Part shown: positions 58,301 through 64,000 of the stretch, piece after piece | How the letters are laid out: each line of letters starts with the position of its first letter | Position numbering within the stretch: the stretch's first letter is position 1 | From: Helichrysum umbraculigerum | Lineage: Eukaryota > Streptophyta > Magnoliopsida > Asterales > Asteraceae | Assembly (NCBI GenBank): GCA_949592205.1 | Contig: CATIUR010000004.1 | Span: forward strand, 97,796,337-97,860,336 | Reading direction: 5' to 3' | Length of the DNA stretch: 64,000 bases | Program-made: the position numbers and the translations under genes | The notes under the pieces: generated by a model | What the model was told of the DNA's origin: nothing | Seen by the model: the letters and a program-made list of their open reading frames with translations, nothing else | Database searches by the model: none

Positions 58301-60165
58301 CAATTTCATATTATTTAATGGCTGTGTCCTTACGTTTTTGAGCTACACAATGTTTGGCCTTTTATTTCTGTAGATTAATTATGATTACTGATTACACAAT
58401 AAATGATGTGATAATAATATGAGTTTACCATTCGAGTTAATGTCTTATAACGTGGATTATTCTTTTGTAAACAACATATCTTTTGTGATACTTGACTTCT
58501 ATTTACTCTTAGACAATGTGTAGAGAAGTTATCAGTTCTGAAGACACCTGAAGAACGTGCTCGTAGGCTACAAGATATTCCTGTGATTCATGATGATCCT
58601 ACTATGGATCCAAAACATGAGTCCGAAGAAGACGCAGATGAAGACGGCAAGAAACAAGGTACCCCAGTCTCTTATAAATTGAAAATGTAGATTCTGTAAT
58701 TTTAATATCTAAAAATTTATATGTAGACATGTACAAGAGCGCTGCTGGTTCTAGTTTTAGCAAAAGCCGCAACTCTTCCTCGAAAGAATCGTGGAGTACA
58801 TCTAGGAACTTGTCGAGTAACAATCTCTCAAAAAACGTCGAAGATGCTACTTCTCAACGTTTTGAACGACATAATGACAATTTGTTGGATCAAGGAAGAG
58901 ATAGAAGTGTACAAACACCAAGTGTAGTATTAAAGAAACCAAGTTCTACATATGAGACGGAGAAGATTGTAGCTTCATTTAAAGATGTTTCAGAGAGTAG
59001 TCCAAAAGTAAATGAGACAGAAAAAATATGGCACTACAAGGATCCATCTGGGAAAATTCAAGGTCCGTTTTCAATGGCACAGTTGCGTAAATGGAATAAC
59101 AGTAAGTTCTTTCCTGTGGATCTGAGAATATGGAGAAAGAGTGAGAAGGAAGATGATGGTATTCTTTTAACAGCTGCATTAGAGGGACGGTTTCAATTAG
59201 AAATTCCGAAGGCTTCACATGATGAGGGACATGTTTTTGAAAATCTTCCTTCCCCTACTCCAAACCGAAGTTCGGGACATCTGGGCCTCTCAGTGGGACC
59301 TAGTTCATATCATAGTGGCAACGAAGGATTACAGTCACCTACACCCAATAGTTCCCAACTGGCTGTATCAATGGTTGTGGGTGGAAACAAGGAGCCTAAG
59401 GTGATGGTTCAATCTGGCCACGTGGTTGCAGCTCCTGGTAATAGTATGCCTCTACAAATGGTTCAATCACTTGCTGTTCAAAATCCTCTTGATTGGGGTG
59501 GTGCTCCACTTCACGAGTCACAACTGAGCCCTGTGGCTGGGCAACAACAGCTTGCCTATAATCCATGGAGTATTGCACCAAACATGGTTCAGAATCCTAC
59601 TGGAAACTTTTTGCAGCAGCCTGTGACACCACCACAACCAAATGTAAGCTGGCCAGCAGTTCCCCCCAATCCGAATATGGGACCAGTAGGGCCCACTCCA
59701 GGAAATCAAAGCATTAATTGGGGAACTCCACAATTAACAGGAAATGCAAATACCTCATGGGGTGTGCAATCAGGTCCTGGTAATTTGCAGCCAGGTTGGG
59801 TTCCTACACAACCATCTCAAGGGGTCACACCGAATCAAGGCTGGGTTACTGGTGCTGGTTCAGGTCCAACTCAAGGGCCAGTAGTTTCTGGGAATGTAAA
59901 CCCTAATTGGGTGGGGCCATCTTCTAACCCTGGGGAGGTGCTGTCAACTGGGAATCAAGAACCCGGTTGGGGTTCACCAATGCCTAGGAGTCAATCCAGG
60001 TGGGAAGGAAGTGAACATCAACCTTACAACAGAAGTGGGTTTTCTGGAGATAACAGAAATAGAGGCTCTCGAGGTGGGGGTTCCGGTTTTCAGGGGAATA
60101 GAAGGCATTGGGACAAATCAGGATCCTTCAACAACAGAGCACGTTCAAGGGATTATGAGCACTAA
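52400..60165 (+). CDS. NERD-like PHD-SWIB-Plus3-GYF protein with GW motifs (10 exons)
   Basis: Exons: 52400-53193, 53284-53363, 55730-55917, 56045-56918, 57007-57131, 57227-57286, 57369-57419, 58205-58275, 58507-58658, 58727-60165. They sum to 3834 bases, 1277 residues plus TAA, in frame at every junction. Domains: acidic N terminus (1-200), basic RGRGPGRKRKR patch, PHD finger (from about C250, split by intron 1) with a following Cys-rich half, SWIB (about 457-545), Plus3 (about 587-715), GYF (about 897-950, WHYKDPSGKIQGPF), then a Gly/Pro/Asn/Trp-rich tail with six GW/WG motifs (about 1053-1211). Order and tail match Arabidopsis NERD (CCCH-type protein 19), which binds histone H3 and AGO2 in RNA-guided silencing. 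It is shorter than Arabidopsis NERD and lacks the C-terminal CCCH finger. Function by homology only. Confidence 0.88.
53364..55729 (+). other. Long intron 2 of NERD-like gene (2366 bp)
   Basis: GT...AG intron (GTGAGT donor at 53364, TTCTTCAG acceptor at 55729). Its splice phase completes a glycine codon. AT-rich, no recognisable genes or transposon ends; the short ORF at 53773-53958 shows no family. Confidence 0.8.
58276..58506 (+). other. AT-AC (U12-type) intron 8 of NERD-like gene
   Basis: The donor is a full match to the U12 signal ATATCCTT (58276-58283). The intron ends TTTAC at 58506. A branch-like ATACTTGAC lies with its A 11 bases before the end, similar to TTCCTTAAC. This split joins GA|T into an Asp codon and gives KKDLRQCVEKL, as expected after the Plus3 region. 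A GT-AG reading would need a poor TT|GTTTAT donor. Confidence 0.8.
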
Positions 60166-60775
60166 TACAATGACTATCCTACCGGAGGGTATGATTACAA
60201 CTTTTGTACAGCATTTTCTGGGTAGCTGTATCTTTCAGGTGCTTTCTTAGGCTGTACTTATTAGTGTCGTTCTTGATAGTTACAAAACATGTGCAGTGTA
60301 GCTATGTAGGAAACTATGTTGCTTTCTTTTCAGGTGTTTTTTATGATTAACATAGTATCAGACCGTAGTTTTGTTGATGAGAATGTTTGTTGCCTTACAA
60401 CAGTTTTTTGTTGTAGTTGGGTTACTCTGGTGAATACATCCTGTTCATGGTTGATGCAAATGCTTTAAAGGTTTGGTTTCAGGGCGAATTTGATTTTCAA
60501 CCATTACAGCGGCTACTTGTCTCTAAGATAATGATACGTTGATTTAAAACTACAAGCCTAAAAATAAACTAGGCTAATTATCTGTAAGAAAAATGATATG
60601 TAGATTTAAAACTACATGCCTAAAAATAAAGTAATAAACTCAAAAATGTGATTGGTTAGTATGATAAAAATGATATGGGAGTCGTTTGTTTTTTAAGAGA
60701 TTTTTGTTAGCTGTTTTTTTTTTCAAATCTGAATAAACATCCGAATGACCTAATCATTTAAACATTTCATTGATA
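60166..60775 (+). other. 3' flank of NERD-like gene
   Basis: T-rich 3' UTR-like sequence to about 60500, then AT-rich DNA with two near-identical pieces (GATTTAAAACTACA[AT]GCCTAAAAATAAA at about 60540 and 60602), a local duplication. No gene seen. Confidence 0.5.
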
Positions 60776-61440
60776 GGTTCAAATGAGAATAGAATTTTTG
60801 GTGAGAATGGAGGAACCAACTTGAACGTGCCATGTGTCACAAAGCCCACTTTCCCCATGTTTTTAAAACTTAAATATATCCGAAACGGTAAGTCGAAAAA
60901 TCATAAAAATTGCACCATAAAAATCCGCATTTTTTTTCTCTTCGATTTGCCATCTTACAAGGTATACTTTCAACAATTTTTTTTTTTGGGTTTTACAAAA
61001 TTAGTAACACATGTGTTACTAGCTGTTAACACATGTGTTAGTTGCTGTTAATACATGTGTTACTCGCTGCTAACACATGTGTTACACGCTAGTAACACAT
61101 GTGTTACTAGCCTGTAACACATGTGTTACCAGCATATAACACATGTGTTAGCAGCAAGTAACACATGTGTTACCAGCTTCTAACACATGTGTTACTCGAT
61201 TTCAAAACCCACCAATCAAAAAAACGAAAAAAAAAAATTCGTCAAAAGTATACCTTGTTACATCTCTAATCGAAGATAATGAAACGCTGATTTTTATGGT
61301 GCAATTTTTATAATTTTTCGACTTACCGTTTGAGAGATATTTAATTTTTAAAAATTTGGAGGAGAGAGAGTAAAGTGACACGTGGCTCATTCCTATTGGT
61401 TCCCTTATTCTCACCAAAAGTTGCTATACTCATTTGATCC
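60776..61440. mobile_element. Foldback element with palindrome array in its loop
   Basis: Ends GGTTCAAATGAG and CTCATTTGATCC. About 200 bp of imperfect inverted repeat lies on each side (60776-60990 against 61215-61440; both arms encode the matching GKSKN-KNCTIKI peptides). The loop is a nine-copy palindrome array. Termini resemble plant Mutator-type MITEs, but no 9-bp duplication is visible. Confidence 0.8.
61005..61194. repeat. Nine copies of TAACACATGTGTTA at exact 22-bp period
   Basis: 14-bp perfect palindromes start at 61005, 61027, 61049, 61071, 61093, 61115, 61137, 61159 and 61181. The third has TAATAC. All eight gaps are exactly 8 bases and differ in sequence (such as CTAGCTGT, GTTGCTGT, CCAGCATA). 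22 bp is about two helical turns, so all copies face one side of the DNA. Confidence 0.97.
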
Positions 61441-61790
61441 TTACTCTATAACTAATTGTACAAAATATAAAATGAAACATTTTGATACACGCCTATGATT
61501 TAAAAATTTCGAATAAGTAAAGCACATTTAGCTTCAACGAATATGACATTTTAATTTTTCTAATTTTTCATATCTTTTGTTAAAAGATTTTTCTTAATGA
61601 AATCTAGTGTGTATTATAGGTGAAGACCTAAATTAACCAATACCCAAAAACCATTAAAAATAAAAATGAATGGCCCCAATTAATACCCAATTTATGTCTA
61701 ACATTTAATTTAATTTAATTTAACACTTAAAATAAGAAAAAAAATATTTTCATTTAATCTTCCCCAATTCTGTCTTCCCCATTCCCTTTA

Positions 61791-62508
61791 GGGTTTATGG
61801 TATGGATCGCCAATGTACATTACTTTTTGTCCCCATATCACCAATGAACCGGTTTTATTACAAATGTCGGCAAAAAACTTTTTACTTTTGTCCCAATGTC
61901 ACCAACAAACTAATTTTACTACCAATGTCGACAACGAACTTGTTGAAAATGTTTCAAGGTCACTAAAATATTTTTTTTTAACGAGATACATTTTGAATAT
62001 GTTGATGTGGTGTTGCCATGTCATTTCATTTATGTGATCAGGCTTCCATGTATGCTAAACATATACACGTATGGTTAAATTCATCTTCTCCGATCGAATA
62101 ACATGTAAATTTTGGTTTCTTTTACGATAACTACCACTTTTCGAGTGAATCAAAACGCAATTGCTACATTTTTTTCTAAAATTCAACTGAAAATGACATG
62201 TTAGTCGATTGGAGAAGATAATGTTAACCATACGTGTACATGTTTAGCTTATGCGGAAGTACGGTCACATAAATGAAATGACATGGCAACACCACATCAT
62301 AAAATTCAAAACGTAGCTGGTTAAAAAAAAGTATTTTGGTGATCTCGAAACATTTTTAACAAGTTCATTGTCGACATTGGTAATAAAATTAGTTCATTGG
62401 TGACGTTGGGACAAGAGTAAAAAGTTTGTTGCTGACATTGGTAATAAAACCGGTTCATTGACATTGAGACAAAAAGTAAAGTACGTTGGCGATCCGTACC
62501 ATAAACCC
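61791..62508. mobile_element. Mutator-type foldback MITE (718 bp)
   Basis: Ends GGGTTTATGGTA and TACCATAAACCC, with about 300 bp of imperfect inverted repeat on each side. It is flanked by the perfect 9-bp duplication TTCCCTTTA (61782-61790 and 62509-62517), the length typical of Mutator-like elements. No transposase. Confidence 0.9.
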
Positions 62509-62517
62509 TTCCCTTTA

Positions 62518-63874
62518 ATCTTCCTATCCCAACAAACCACCGTGTTTTTCGACAAGTTATTCCGCCCGTATAAACTTCAATATTTTAATTCCTTCTAACA
62601 AATCCAACATCAACATCAATCGCGAGAAGCAAGTTGACACCGGAGATGGCAAAAGGTAAGTTAATGTCGGTGACAGAGAGGAGCTATCGATTGCGACAAG
62701 GTGGTGCTAATGGCAACGATATAGGATTTGGGAATGAGTTGAATAGATAGAGGAGATGGTTGATGAAAAAGAAAGATACACGTATTTTTGTAGTGCAAAA
62801 GCTTTCAGAGTTTTTCAGAGGTCATTTTTGGTCCGAACAAAATTAGAGCTTTTTCCGATTTAAACCTCTAAATAGATGTCAAAAAACAATCGTCTCTGAA
62901 TCTGAAAACTTCTGACCGAATAAGAGGTCAGAGGTTTTTAAGAGTTCTCAAAAACAAACAACACCTAAGAGAGATAAAATGTGATGTGTCAAATGATGAA
63001 TGAAGTAATTCTAGTTGTAGATCTATATTTTTAGGTTTATATCGTTACTTGAGGCCAAACCCCCCTTACAAAAATAAAAGTAGATAAACTAAAAGATTAC
63101 CACTCCTAACAGTGACAAAAACATGTCAGTTTATGCCGTATCAGCGTCACGTCAGCTTTTCTCAAAACTGAATGAAATTGACTAAAAACAACTTACTGGC
63201 CCCTGCCATAGTCACTTTATTTGGGACCCATATTTAACAATTTACCTTAAATTCTATACACTACACAAAAACATAATATAACTAAATATAACCAGGCCTC
63301 ACAACTCAAACTCACGAATAGTCGGATATCCGACCGGCCCAACCGATGGTCTGTGCCATTGCCGTCGGTTTAGTCGGTTGGAACCGACGGTGAACCGAAG
63401 TAAACATTGGGTATGCTCTTAACTTCAAAATGTGAGACATATCAAGTTAAATAAGTTTTAGATTTAGTTATGTGAGGTAACATGAGCTCTTATGTGGAGC
63501 CCTAATATTAGCGGATCATAATTCTAATGATAAAGGAGATATGTATATTGTTTTACGGAATGTATTTTCGAGTGTTAAATTTCTCCACACTCCAATCTTC
63601 ATTTGTGTCCCTCGCTTCTGCATAACTTTGTCACTATCTCCGCATCCCCTTTTACGCGATCGCTACCACTTGCCGAAGTCACCACCTCCGCTTCTACTAA
63701 ACAATGGTATACACCATACATGAACCTTAACACCGCTTCCAAATGAAATCTATAGTGTGATTACTTTCGATGCATAGCATACTTACTATTAAACACAAAT
63801 TTACGATTTATTTGTGTATCATATTGTTCATAAAATTAGATTGAACATGGCTTTCTGTTGAGGTTGTCAACGGG
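62518..63874. other. Intergenic region, no gene recognised
   Basis: 62520-62760 has a short ATG-started frame at 62646 without known motif. 62800-62960 has repeats (CAGAGG / CCTCT) that may be another MITE. 63300-63410 has CCGACGG/CCGTCGG-like inverted motifs. No supported gene. Confidence 0.4.
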
Positions 63875-64000
63875 TGGTTTTAAAATTTATAATTGCTGGG
63901 GTCTAAGTGTGACTTACTAGTACTGAACCAAAAGGTTAGTAGGCAGTAAGTTGGACCTAGAGTCGTTCTTAAAGAGAAACTGAATTGAAACGGAGGTGAT
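63875..64000 (-). mobile_element. Second copy of LTR-like element, cut by window end
   Basis: Matches 24919-25046 with a few substitutions and indels (TGGTTTTAAAATTTATAATTGC against TGGGTTTTATAATTTATAATTGC). The preceding flank differs, which places the element's end at the TGG. Most of it lies beyond the window. Confidence 0.8.

Noticed and set aside
58276..58512. GT-AG version of NERD intron 8 (GT at 58284, AG at 58512)
   Set aside because: It also keeps frame but needs a poor donor and adds residues YPL in place of the expected DLR. The ATATCCTT donor fits far better.
61005..61194. CRISPR-like repeat-spacer array
   Set aside because: Plant DNA, 8-bp spacers, 14-bp palindromes inside a foldback transposon, no cas genes. 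It only looks like one on paper.
61813..62037. Short ORF inside the Mutator-type MITE
   Set aside because: Shadow of the inverted repeat; no transposase motif.

Overview
This is nuclear DNA of a flowering plant, probably an asterid eudicot. The evidence is plant-type LTR retrotransposons (Ty3/gypsy Tekay-like chromoviruses and Ty1/copia) with initiator tRNA-Met primer sites, a non-autonomous Helitron, Stowaway and Mutator-type MITEs, a KH gene of the HEN4/RCF3 type, and one long gene with plant-type introns and a NERD-like PHD-SWIB-Plus3-GYF domain order. I could not fix the species. Asteraceae is only a guess.

Left part (1-23.9 kb): a stack of nested transposons. A minus-strand copia element (9773 to 21169, its 3' half off the window) was interrupted by a gypsy chromovirus (1-9772), by a 3.17 kb solo LTR (10465-13634, duplication AAACT), by a Helitron (14992-18456, which carries a Stowaway MITE) and, in its own 5' LTR, by a second solo LTR (19047-20941, duplication TTCCA). 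The copia element itself sits in an older gypsy LTR (right part 21170-23213), next to a MITE (23216-23923).

Middle part (24-51.4 kb): unrecognised exon-like fragments are split by a minus-strand LTR-like element (24919 to about 27.4 kb), whose relative starts again at 63875. A KH-domain gene remnant follows (29248-51358). A 20.4 kb gypsy dimer with the order LTR-pol-LTR-gag-pol-LTR is inserted in one of its introns, flanked by one TATAT duplication. The two LTRs of the right-hand unit have equal length (3472 bp) and nearly equal sequence, and its 1524-codon gag-pol is open, so it is young and may be active. The left unit has lost 2434 bp across its LTR and gag start.

Right part (52.3-60.2 kb): the only apparently intact host gene, a ten-exon gene encoding about 1277 residues. 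It resembles NERD, a plant chromatin and RNA-silencing protein. It has GW/WG motifs typical of Argonaute binding, no CCCH finger, and an apparent AT-AC (U12-type) intron. Downstream lie two foldback elements (60776-61440 and 61791-62508).

Most unusual theme: at least five LTR families and one foldback element each carry an array of a different short palindrome. Most have AT-rich arms around a CG-rich core. In three cases the array is close to the predicted promoter or in the predicted 5' leader. The most regular is a nine-copy, exactly 22-bp-period array of a 14-bp palindrome with variable 8-bp spacers (61005-61194).
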